A DNA stretch of 64,000 nt from Ancylobacter moscoviensis. GTDB taxonomy: Bacteria > Pseudomonadota > Alphaproteobacteria > Rhizobiales > Xanthobacteraceae. Shown one piece after another: positions 1 through 6,151 of this stretch. The translations under genes and the position numbers were made by a program. The number at the start of each line of letters is the position of its first letter. Position 1 is the stretch's first letter. Under the pieces are notes generated by a model. It saw nothing but the letters and a program-made list of their open reading frames with translations. It was not told the DNA's origin and did not search any database. The DNA lies in NCBI RefSeq assembly GCF_007559435.1, contig NZ_VMBP01000003.1, positions 372,001 to 436,000 on the forward strand, given 5' to 3'.

Positions 1-267
1 CGCCTGGCGGATCGTCCCGTCGAAGAAGCTCTGGCGGATCAGCGCGTCCGAGGCGGCGTCCTTGAACACCCCCGAGCCCGCCACCGCCGCCCGCTTCACC
101 CCGGCCCCGGCGAGCAGCTCGCGCCAGCGCCCGGCGCTCTCGGCGTGGGTCACGTCGACCGGCTCGGTGTTGAAGGCGATCTGCCGCGAGCGCAGCCCCG
201 CCACGCTCGCATAAGCCGTTCCGTCGTGGATCTTCAGCAGGAGATCCTTGCCCTTCTGCGCCGCCAT
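1..267 (-). CDS. GTA/phage major tail protein, TP901-1 family (g9), partial
   Basis: The visible 89 codons start at an ATG at 267 and run off the left edge. The translation begins MAAQKGKDLLLKI and contains VDVTHAESAGRWRELLAGAG, which I recognise as the N-terminal signature of the major tail protein (gp9) of RcGTA-like gene transfer agents, the subunit that builds the tail tube. It follows g8 in the same direction, matching the GTA order g6-g7-g8-g9. No long competing frame explains it. The C-terminal part and the remaining tail genes (g10-g15) would lie beyond position 1. Confidence 0.85.
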   Translation of the reverse strand, partial: MAAQKGKDLLLKIHDGTAYASVAGLRSRQIAFNTEPVDVTHAESAGRWRELLAGAGVKRAAVAGSGVFKDAASDALIRQSFFDGTIRQA

Positions 268-492
268 CGGCTCGATCCTTTCCTTGCAGGGGCTCGCGCC
301 CGTCGGTATTCAGAGACGGTTAACCGCGATGGGGTAGATTGCCTCCCATGCGGTGCCCGGATGCGCCGCGCGGACGCTGACGATCTGGTTCAGCAAACGC
401 CGCCAAGTCGCTTCATCTTCAGATTCAGATTCACGCAGATTCCCGAGTCCCCGGAGTCGCTTGCGGCCAGTTCCTCACACATCGGGAAAACC
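268..492. other. Intergenic g9/g8 spacer, no gene seen
   Basis: A 225-bp spacer between g8 and g9, long for a cluster whose neighbouring genes overlap by 4 bp. It is less GC-rich than its surroundings around 310-460. I see no convincing ORF, terminator or promoter. Confidence 0.5.
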
Positions 493-912
493 TCAATCGG
501 TTTCTGTCACCGCGCGAAACCGCAGCAGCGCGCGGTAGCTGCGTCCTCCCGGCTCGCGCCGGATCTCGGCGCTGGAAAAGCGCAGATTCACCAGCCGGTG
601 GCCGGGCAGCTCGAGCGCCGCGTCGTGCAGCGCCTGCTGCACCAGATGGGCGAGCGCGTGCGCCTCCCCGTGCCCGCCCTGGCGCGACCAGACGGCGAGC
701 GTCATCCGGTGCTCCTCCCCGCTCTCGGTGGCGGTGGACCAGTCGGTCACCTGCGCCTCGCCGAGCGTCACATAGGGGAAGTCCGGCGCGCCCGGCGGCA
801 CGTCATGCACCCGCCCGCCGCCCAGCGCGGCGGTCAGCGCCGCATCTCCCGCCAGCGCCGCATGGATCGCCCGGCGCAGCGCCACCGCCGCGCCCGCCAT
901 TGCCCCGCTCAT
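493..912 (-). CDS. GTA protein g8, DUF3168 family
   Basis: 139 aa, starting at the ATG of an ATGA overlap with the preceding mini-ORF. The protein matches the DUF3168 family of small phage/GTA head-tail joining or tail terminator proteins: an N-terminal helical part (ALRRAIHAALAGDAALTAAL), then V-x-P-G-A-P-D-F-P-Y-V and a beta-rich C-terminus ending in RALLRFRAVTE. In RcGTA the equivalent is gp8, part of the head-tail connection. Gene order and translational coupling support the call. Family recognition is by sequence pattern and context, not by a database search. Confidence 0.85.
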   Translation of the reverse strand: MSGAMAGAAVALRRAIHAALAGDAALTAALGGGRVHDVPPGAPDFPYVTLGEAQVTDWSTATESGEEHRMTLAVWSRQGGHGEAHALAHLVQQALHDAALELPGHRLVNLRFSSAEIRREPGGRSYRALLRFRAVTETD

Positions 913-1013
913 CGGCGCCCCCTCCCGTTCGGCCGCGCGGCCCGCCGCGCCGCCAGACCGGCCAGCCTGTCGCGCAGCGCTTCCAGTCCCCTCAGGCGGA
1001 TCGCGAACCTCAC
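909..1013 (-). CDS. 34-aa coupled mini-ORF between g7 and g8 (possible HK97 gp10-like remnant)
   Basis: A GTG at 1013 overlaps the g7 stop (GTGA) and the stop of this ORF overlaps the g8 start (ATGA), so it is stitched between the two genes by two 4-bp overlaps. The product starts MRFAIRLRGLEALRDRLAGL and ends in an Arg-rich tail. In many related prophages an HK97 gp10-family protein of over 100 aa sits exactly here and begins with a similar L-x-G-L-x-x-L-R pattern, so this may be a truncated remnant kept for translational coupling. That is inference; the product could also be a genuine micropeptide. Confidence 0.5.
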   Translation of the reverse strand: MRFAIRLRGLEALRDRLAGLAARRAARPNGRGRR

Positions 1014-1354
1014 GGCGTCTCCTCCCGGCAGTCGCAGACGAGCCGCCGCCCCCGCCCCTCGGGATCGCTCACCGCCTCCACCAGGAAGCGCCGCGCCCCC
1101 AGCCGCAGCCGGTCGCCCGGCTGCACCGTCGCCGGCGCCCGCAGGCTCACCCGGTGGCTCAGCACCGCGCCGGGCCGGTCGGCGATCTCCGCCGGAGCGG
1201 CGCCCGTTTCGATCGCGCCCCACAGCGCGTCCACGGCGAGGAAGGCGCGCGTCACCCCGCCCATGCCGTCCGCCGTCTCCACCGGCGTCTCGTGCACCAG
1301 CCGGTGCCGCAGCGCCCCCGTGCCCGTGCCCATGCCCCCGCCAGGCGCGCTCAT
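1010..1354 (-). CDS. GTA head-tail adaptor protein (g7)
   Basis: 114 aa, start ATG at 1354 inside an ATGA overlap with g6. The pattern L-R-H-R-L-V-H-E near the N-terminus, followed by a W-G-A-I-E segment, H-R-V-S-L-R, G-D-R-L-R-L-G-A-R-R-F and a Cys-x-Cys near the C-terminus, is that of phage head-tail joining/adaptor proteins (HK97 gp7/SPP1 gp16-like). In RcGTA this protein (gp7) forms the stopper between portal ring and tail. Position between g6 and g8 supports it. Confidence 0.85.
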   Translation of the reverse strand: MSAPGGGMGTGTGALRHRLVHETPVETADGMGGVTRAFLAVDALWGAIETGAAPAEIADRPGAVLSHRVSLRAPATVQPGDRLRLGARRFLVEAVSDPEGRGRRLVCDCREETP

Positions 1355-1917
1355 AGCCGCGTCACCCGGAAGGGCGCGACCAGCGCGTCGAGCCGGGCGG
1401 GAAAGGCCGCCCCCGGCCCCGGCACGTCGCGGTGCTCGTAGAAATGCGCCAGCACCACCCGCACCGCCTCGACCAGCGGCGAGGGCACGTGGTCGGCGCT
1501 CGCGCCATGCCCGGCCACGATGTCGATGGCGATGCCCGCCAGCGCCCGCCCCGGCGCCGGCACGCCGCCGCGCGCCACCCGGATCAGCCCGGGCAGCCGC
1601 GCCGTGTCGGCGGTGAAGGCGTCGGCCGGCACCGCCACCTCGGCGCCGCCGGCATCCACCACATGGACGGCGAGAATCTCCCGCAGCGGGTTCACCGGCA
1701 CGGGGATCAGCCCGCTCGCCGGCCAGGCGTCACGCACGATCCGCCAGTTCTGGTCGATCAGCGCCCGCCGCGTCAGCGCCTCCACGGTCGCCCGCGCGGC
1801 GGTGATCAGCGAGGCGATCAGCGCATCCTCGGCGTCGTGGTCGACGCGCAGATAGGTCTTGGCCTCGGCGAGCGTGATCGGCTCGGCCGCCGGCCCGGCG
1901 AGAAGGATCGCGGGCAT
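1351..1917 (-). CDS. GTA head-tail connector, HK97 gp6-like (g6)
   Basis: 188 aa. The ATG at 1917 is chosen because the family motif follows directly: P-I-T-L-A-E-A-K-T-Y-L-R-V-D-H-D-A-E-D at about residues 12-30, then I-A-S-L-I-T-A-A-R, the hallmark of the gp6-like head-tail connector family that forms the adaptor ring below the portal. The C-terminus carries the usual helix (VEAVRVVLAHFYEHRD). It is separated from the capsid gene by about 1.8 kb of plus-strand cassette, whereas in canonical GTA clusters g5 and g6 are adjacent. Confidence 0.9.
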   Translation of the reverse strand: MPAILLAGPAAEPITLAEAKTYLRVDHDAEDALIASLITAARATVEALTRRALIDQNWRIVRDAWPASGLIPVPVNPLREILAVHVVDAGGAEVAVPADAFTADTARLPGLIRVARGGVPAPGRALAGIAIDIVAGHGASADHVPSPLVEAVRVVLAHFYEHRDVPGPGAAFPARLDALVAPFRVTRL

Positions 1918-1960
1918 GGATGCTCCTGCAATATGTCTGGAAGGCCCGCCCCACACGGCG

Positions 1961-2055
1961 ACGTCATGGCCGGACGTGATCCGGCCATCCACGCGGTGCC
2001 GCCTGGACGCGCCTGGCAAAAAGATATGGATGCCCGGGTCAAGCCCGGGCATGAC
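1961..2055. repeat. Palindromic intergenic repeat, family A copy 1
   Basis: A double-hairpin element. The left arm has gtcatGGCCGGA...TCCGGCCatcca, the right arm gatgCCCGGG...CCCGGGcatgac. The ends gtcat/atgac are inverted. Shares the plan and end sequences of the copies at 5004, 6061, 7370 and 9936. Located between g6 and the protease gene. Confidence 0.8.
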
Positions 2056-2130
2056 CTCGTTCATGCGGGTGCCGATTGACGTCGCGCCCTGCCGCCGCCA
2101 CAACGGCGGCGCCCACACCCGGAATCTCCG

Positions 2131-2853
2131 ATGCGCCGCCTCATCCTCTCCGCCCTCGCCGCCTTCGTCTTCACTGTGCCCGCCCACGCCATCGTCGGCG
2201 GGCGCCCGGCGGATCCGGCGCTGAAGGCGGAAACGGCGATGATCGTCTCGACGCGCGGCGCCTCCTGCACCGGCGTGGTGCTGGCGCCGAACGCGCTGCT
2301 CACCGCCGCCCATTGCGTGCAGCCGGCGGCGGATTACGCGGTGGTGGTGTTCGAGGCCGGCGGCGCGCCGCGGCTGGTCCCCGTCACCCGCATCGCCCTG
2401 CACCCGGCCTATGATCCGAATTCCTTCGAGACCCGGCGCCCGACGCCGGACCTCGCCGTGGTCCGCCTCGCCGAAGGGCTGCCGTCGAGCTTCCGCCCGG
2501 CCGCGCTCTCCGACCAGCCGGCCCTGCCGGCCCGGCGCACCGCCTTCACCATCGCCGGCTTCGGCGTGACGAAGGACGGCGACGGCAAGTCGGCCGGCAC
2601 GCTGCGCAGTGTCGATCTGCCCAGCATCGGCACCACCGGCGGCATCATGGTCCGTCTGTCCGACGGCGCGGCCAAGGGCGGCTGCACCGGCGACAGCGGC
2701 GGCCCGGTGCTGCTCGACGGCGTGGTCGCCGGCATCATCGGCTGGTCCACGGCGGCCGGCGGCGCGCGTGGCTGCGGCGGCGTCACCGGCGCCACCCTCG
2801 TCGGCCCGCAGCGCGCCTGGATCGACGCCACCGCGCGCGGCATGGGCCGCTGA
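2131..2853 (+). CDS. Secreted S1 (chymotrypsin-fold) serine protease inside the GTA cluster
   Basis: 240 aa. A signal peptide (residues 1-20, ending A-H-A) is followed immediately by IVGG (21-24). The catalytic triad is clear: His61 in TAAHC, Asp107 in TPDLAVV, Ser189 in CTGDSGGP. Signal cleavage after Ala20 would leave Ile21 as the free N-terminus, the activated form of this fold, so there seems to be no activation propeptide. The residue six before the catalytic Ser (specificity position 189 of chymotrypsin) is Gly, so trypsin-like Lys/Arg preference is not expected. It is transcribed opposite to the GTA genes and lies between capsid (g5) and connector (g6). Role unknown: GTA-linked cargo, a release aid, or an unrelated insertion. 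Confidence 0.9.
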   Translation: MRRLILSALAAFVFTVPAHAIVGGRPADPALKAETAMIVSTRGASCTGVVLAPNALLTAAHCVQPAADYAVVVFEAGGAPRLVPVTRIALHPAYDPNSFETRRPTPDLAVVRLAEGLPSSFRPAALSDQPALPARRTAFTIAGFGVTKDGDGKSAGTLRSVDLPSIGTTGGIMVRLSDGAAKGGCTGDSGGPVLLDGVVAGIIGWSTAAGGARGCGGVTGATLVGPQRAWIDATARGMGR

Positions 2854-3013
2854 AGCGGCGCCCGCGCGGCGCCGACGCACCCCTCACGAACCGCCCGCGC
2901 CGGTCCGGCTCACCGCCTCCCGGTTCCCCGGCCCGTCCCGGGCCGGCCTGTCGAAAACGCCCGGCCGCTCCATCGTGGGGCAAGCCCCCGCTTCCCCGTC
3001 CGCACGGCCAATT

Positions 3014-3031
3014 CATTGCACATGCGCAATG
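3014..3031. promoter_or_regulatory. Inverted repeat upstream of the tandem small secreted genes
   Basis: cattgc-acat..-gcaatg forms a near-palindrome (attgcaCATgcgcaat) about 110 bp upstream of the first copy, in the otherwise gene-free 2854-3140 spacer. It could be an operator, but no family can be assigned and no clear -35/-10 pair was found beside it. Confidence 0.3.
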
Positions 3032-3140
3032 TCGTCAGCGCCATAACACAACTGGCAATGCAGCCGGGCCGAGCCTAGCTTCTCCTCATGAAAACGGCGC
3101 GGCCACAACGACCCGCCTCCACTCTTCAGGAGAAGTCACC

Positions 3141-3347
3141 ATGAACAAGATCCTCTTCGCCGCCGTCGCGCTGGCCACCTTCGGTTCCGTCGCCGCTCAG
3201 GCGGATGGCGGCCGCGATCCCAGCCTCTACGGCCGTCCGGCCGTGACGCAGATCGTCGAAGGCCGCAACGCCGCGGTCGCCGTCCCCACCGTCTCCGACG
3301 CCTACATCAAGGCCTCGGTCGCGCAGGATGCCCGCAGCAATCGCTGA
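3141..3347 (+). CDS. Small secreted protein, tandem copy 1
   Basis: 68 aa with a strong SD (caggagaag) upstream of ATG. A signal peptide of about 20-21 residues (MNKILFAAVALATFGSVAAQA) precedes a mature part of about 47 residues starting near DGGRDPSLYGRPAV. I do not recognise a named family, but the D-P-S-L-Y-G-R-P pattern resembles small periplasmic proteins (DUF4148-like) of Proteobacteria; that comparison is weak. The mature part has no cysteine. Same strand as the upstream protease and the second copy, opposite to the GTA genes. Confidence 0.75.
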   Translation: MNKILFAAVALATFGSVAAQADGGRDPSLYGRPAVTQIVEGRNAAVAVPTVSDAYIKASVAQDARSNR

Positions 3348-3423
3348 TCCCTTCCGACAACCCTTCCCGACAATCCGGCGCCCCCATGAGAGCGAGCGCC
3401 GGTCCCCGACAGGAGATTCCATC

Positions 3424-3630
3424 ATGAACAAAATCGTTCTTGCCGCCGTCGCGCTGGCCGCCTTCGGTTCCGTCGCCGCCCAGGCGGATGGCGGCCGCGA
3501 TCCCAGCCTCTACGGTCGTCCGGCCGTGACGCAGATCGTCGAAGGCCGCAACGCCGCGGTCGCCGTCCCCACCGTCTCCGACGCCTACATCAAGGCCTCG
3601 GTCGCGCAGGACGCCCGCAGCAATCGCTGA
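3424..3630 (+). CDS. Small secreted protein, tandem copy 2
   Basis: 68 aa, ATG at 3424 with SD aggag. It differs from copy 1 only at a few signal-peptide residues (ILF to IVL, ATF to AAF); the predicted mature part is identical residue for residue. The 76-bp spacer between the copies has no terminator, so the two are probably co-transcribed, ending at the hairpin at 3656. Identity confined to and complete in the mature part points to a recent duplication or gene conversion with selection on the exported product. Function unknown. Confidence 0.75.
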   Translation: MNKIVLAAVALAAFGSVAAQADGGRDPSLYGRPAVTQIVEGRNAAVAVPTVSDAYIKASVAQDARSNR

Positions 3631-3655
3631 TCCCGCATGACTGACCGTCTTGAAT

Positions 3656-3686
3656 GGGGCGCCCTTTCCGGGCGCCCCTTTTCTTT
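3656..3686 (+). terminator. Intrinsic terminator after the tandem small genes
   Basis: Perfect 9-bp stem GGGGCGCCC / GGGCGCCCC with a 5-base loop followed by ttttcttt. It ends the plus-strand cassette just before the convergent capsid gene. Confidence 0.9.
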
Positions 3687-3707
3687 ATGCCGTTCCCCGC
3701 ACCGGCG

Positions 3708-4982
3708 TCAGGCCGCGAACTTCAGCAGCTTGATGGCGTCGAAGTCCTGCACGCCGCCGCCCACGCGCTTCGTCGTGTAGAACAGCACATAGGGCTTGGC
3801 CGAATAGGGATCGCGCAGCACCCTCACCCCGGCCCGGTCCACCACCAGATAGCCGCGCCGGAAGTCGCCGAAGGCGATGGAAAGGCTGCCCGCGCCGATC
3901 TCCGGCACGTCCTCCGCCTCATGGACGGGGAAGCCGAGCAGGCTCGGCTGCGCCCCCGGCGCGGTCGGCGGCGCCCACAGATACTGGCCGTTCTCGTCCT
4001 TCAGCTTGCGCACCGCCCCTTGCGTGCGCCGACTCATCACGAAGCTGCCGTTCTGGCGGTAGCCGGCCTTCACCGCATAGACGAGGTCGACCAGCGGATC
4101 GGCCGGGCCGGCGGCGGGGAAGTCGCCGGCCGCCCCGGTGGCGATGAAGCCGAGCTTGCCCCATTCCCAGGCGTTCTCCGCCACCGTGTCATAGGCGAGG
4201 AAGCCCTTCGGCCGGGCGATCCCGTCGCCGGTCACGAAGGCGGTGCCCTCCTGGCTCGCGAAGGCCGCCTCCACCTCGATGGCGAGCCATTCGTCGATGT
4301 TCACCGCCGAATCGTCGAGCAGCGTCTGCGTCGCCGCCGGCATGGCGTAGAGTTCCATGGCCGGGAAGGCGATCTCGTCCAGCACCGGGCTCGCGGTCTG
4401 CGCCCGCGCCGCCGTTTCCGCCACCCAGCCGACCGCCGGGCCGGAGGTCATGAACGGCTTCTTGTAGGTGCCGGCGGAGATGGTGCGCACATCGGCGATA
4501 GCGCGGATCGGCGAGAGCGCGGTCAGGCGCTTGCCGATCTCGCGCTCGGTCTCGTGCGGCACGGTATAGCCGCCGTCCGCGCCGATGCCGGCGGAGAGCG
4601 CCTTGGCCTCCAGCCGCTTGAGCCCGGCCGCCTCGCCGGTGCGCACATAGGCGTCGAACGCCGCCTTGTGCTCGCGGGCGGCCAGATCGCTCACAAAGCC
4701 GGTCGCGAGATCGCCGCCGCCCAGCGCCGGGCGGCGGGCCTTGAGCGTCAGCTCGTCGATCAGCGCCTTCTGCGTGTCGAGGGCGGCGTTGATGCGCTCC
4801 ACCTTGTCGGCGGTCACCGCGTCGACGCCGCGCCGCTCCAGCTCGCCGAGCCGCTGGTCGTTGGCGTCCTTGAACGCCTCGAAGGCGCCCATGAACTCCT
4901 CGAACGCCGCCGCGACCTCCGGGCCGGCGACGGACTTCACTTCAGGGGCGGAATGGCTGAAATCCATGTTGCTCATGTCCAT
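3708..4982 (-). CDS. GTA major capsid protein, HK97 family (g5)
   Basis: 424 aa. An N-terminal helical scaffold-like domain (about residues 20-100, F-E-E-F-M-G-A-F-E-A-F-K-D-A-N-D) is followed by the HK97 capsid core. GGYTVPHETEREI marks the start of the mature protein, with GKRLTALSPIRAIA and, at the C-terminus, V-R-V-L-R-D-P-Y and V-L-F-Y-T-T-K-R-V-G-G-G-V. These are features of RcGTA gp5, which is cleaved by the g4 protease during head assembly. Three close in-frame ATGs exist (4982, 4976, 4967) with no strong SD; the first is given. Downstream in transcription, the expected g6 is displaced by the plus-strand cassette. Confidence 0.93.
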   Translation of the reverse strand: MDMSNMDFSHSAPEVKSVAGPEVAAAFEEFMGAFEAFKDANDQRLGELERRGVDAVTADKVERINAALDTQKALIDELTLKARRPALGGGDLATGFVSDLAAREHKAAFDAYVRTGEAAGLKRLEAKALSAGIGADGGYTVPHETEREIGKRLTALSPIRAIADVRTISAGTYKKPFMTSGPAVGWVAETAARAQTASPVLDEIAFPAMELYAMPAATQTLLDDSAVNIDEWLAIEVEAAFASQEGTAFVTGDGIARPKGFLAYDTVAENAWEWGKLGFIATGAAGDFPAAGPADPLVDLVYAVKAGYRQNGSFVMSRRTQGAVRKLKDENGQYLWAPPTAPGAQPSLLGFPVHEAEDVPEIGAGSLSIAFGDFRRGYLVVDRAGVRVLRDPYSAKPYVLFYTTKRVGGGVQDFDAIKLLKFAA

Positions 4983-5003
4983 GTTCGATATGACGAAAGA
5001 GCA

Positions 5004-5085
5004 CCGTCATCCCCGGGCCTGGCCCGGGGATCCACGCCTTCATCGGCAAGGTCATGGATGCCCGGAACAAGTCCGGGCATGACGG
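5004..5085. repeat. Palindromic intergenic repeat, family A copy 2
   Basis: 82-bp element with terminal inverted repeat ccgtcat/atgacgg and two internal hairpins: CCCCGGG-cct-gg-CCCGGGG and CCCGGA-acaag-TCCGGG. It lies between g5 and g4 and fills most of their spacer. Confidence 0.85.
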
Positions 5086-5098
5086 TCCGAAAAGGCCG

Positions 5099-5662
5099 CT
5101 AGGCCATCGCCGGCCGCAGCCCGGGAAGGGCGCGCAGGCGCCGGGCGCCGCGGCGGATGGCAGCGGCGAGCGGGGCGTGCTTCACGCCGGCGATGCGGGC
5201 GTCCGGCTGCATGGGAAAGGTCACCACCGACACCTCCCACAGATCGATGCGCGAGAGCCGCCGCACCCGCGTGCGCGGGTCGGTGCGCCCCTCCACCGCG
5301 CGGAAGCCGATGGAAAGCCCGTCGATCGCCCCCGCCCGCATCAGCGCCAGCACGTCGCGGGCGCGGGCGACGTCCAGCGTCAGCCGGCCGCGCACATGCA
5401 GCCCCACGCCGTCCTCGCGCAGCGACAGCCAGGTGCCGATCGGCTCGGCCGGATCATGCTGGAACAGCATGCGCACCCCCGGCGCGCCGCGCTCGGCGAG
5501 CGAGCGGGAGAAGGCGCCGGGCAGGATCAGGTCGCGGCCGAGATCGACCCGGCCGAACAGCGCCGCATAGCCCTCGAAACTGCCGTCCGGCTCGATCCGC
5601 GCCAGCGCGCCGGGCTGCGCCTTGGTCTGGATCGGCGCAGCGGGATGGGTCCACCCGTTCAT
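5099..5662 (-). CDS. GTA prohead protease, HK97 gp4-like, peptidase S78 (g4)
   Basis: 187 aa, ATG at 5662 overlapping the stop of the preceding small ORF (ATGA). Recognised by F-E-G-Y-A-A-L-F-G at about residues 29-37, His69 in MLFQHDP, Ser117 in DGLSIGF and Glu143 in LWEVSVVTFP, which match the His/Ser/Glu catalytic set of HK97-type prohead proteases. It would process the capsid protein encoded next in the cluster. Length is typical for the family. Confidence 0.92.
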   Translation of the reverse strand: MNGWTHPAAPIQTKAQPGALARIEPDGSFEGYAALFGRVDLGRDLILPGAFSRSLAERGAPGVRMLFQHDPAEPIGTWLSLREDGVGLHVRGRLTLDVARARDVLALMRAGAIDGLSIGFRAVEGRTDPRTRVRRLSRIDLWEVSVVTFPMQPDARIAGVKHAPLAAAIRRGARRLRALPGLRPAMA

Positions 5663-5844
5663 GCGCCCTCCCCGTCGCCGCGCGGGCGGCGGGTGGCGGC
5701 AGCGCGCTCCAGCCGGCTGAGCGTGTGGCCGAACCGGCGAAACACCTGCGGCGCGTCGCCGGCCCGGCTCGACACCGGCAGGCGGCCGCGCACCCCATGG
5801 AAACCGCCGGGCAGTAAGGCCCGGATGCGGGGCGTGGATGTCAT
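5659..5844 (-). CDS. Small coupled ORF between g3.5 and g4, unknown function
   Basis: 61 aa. Its ATG at 5844 overlaps the g3.5 stop and its stop overlaps the g4 ATG (both ATGA), so ribosomes could pass directly through g3.5, this ORF and g4. The product is basic and Arg/Ala/Gly-rich (TSTPRIRALLPGG at the start; QVFRRFGHTLSRLERAAA in the middle, a likely helix). I do not recognise a family and it is not part of the classic RcGTA gene list. The double overlap is the main evidence that it is translated. Confidence 0.55.
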   Translation of the reverse strand: MTSTPRIRALLPGGFHGVRGRLPVSSRAGDAPQVFRRFGHTLSRLERAAATRRPRGDGEGA

Positions 5845-6038
5845 TCCTCGTCTCCGAAATCGCCGAACAGGGCGTTGAAGCGCGCGATCTCGCGCACGAA
5901 GTCGTCGAAGCGCCGCACCGCGCGGCCAAGCTCGCGCAGCGCCAGCGCCGCCAGCGCCGAGGCGCCCAGCGCCCACATCAGCAGCGCGAGATGGGCGAGG
6001 TCCGCCTTGGCCGCGAATGCCTCGATGAGGGTGTTCAT
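5841..6038 (-). CDS. GTA small membrane-like head protein (g3.5-like)
   Basis: 65 aa from ATG 6038, preferred over the upstream GTG at 6053 because GGAGG lies 6 bases before the ATG. One hydrophobic helix (about residues 14-34, LAHLALLMWALGASALAALA) is followed by a basic/acidic helix with F-D-D-F-V-R-E-I-A-R-F-N. Position between portal (g3) and protease (g4), size and the single transmembrane-like segment match the small gene called g3.5 in RcGTA-type clusters, reported as needed for head formation. The exact role here is inferred from position. Confidence 0.75.
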   Translation of the reverse strand: MNTLIEAFAAKADLAHLALLMWALGASALAALALRELGRAVRRFDDFVREIARFNALFGDFGDEE

Positions 6039-6060
6039 GGATCGCCTCCACACAGATCGC

Positions 6061-6140
6061 CGTCATCCCTGGGCCTGACCCGGGGATCCACGCCTTCATC
6101 GGCCGAGGCGTGGATGCCCGGATCACGTCCGGGCATGACG
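6061..6140. repeat. Palindromic intergenic repeat, family A copy 3
   Basis: 80-bp element with perfect ends cgtcat/atgacg and two internal hairpins. The central part ggatccacgcc is mirrored by ggcgtggatgcc, so the whole element can also fold as one long stem. It occupies the g3.5/g3 spacer. Confidence 0.85.
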
Positions 6141-6151
6141 TCGTGTGTTTC

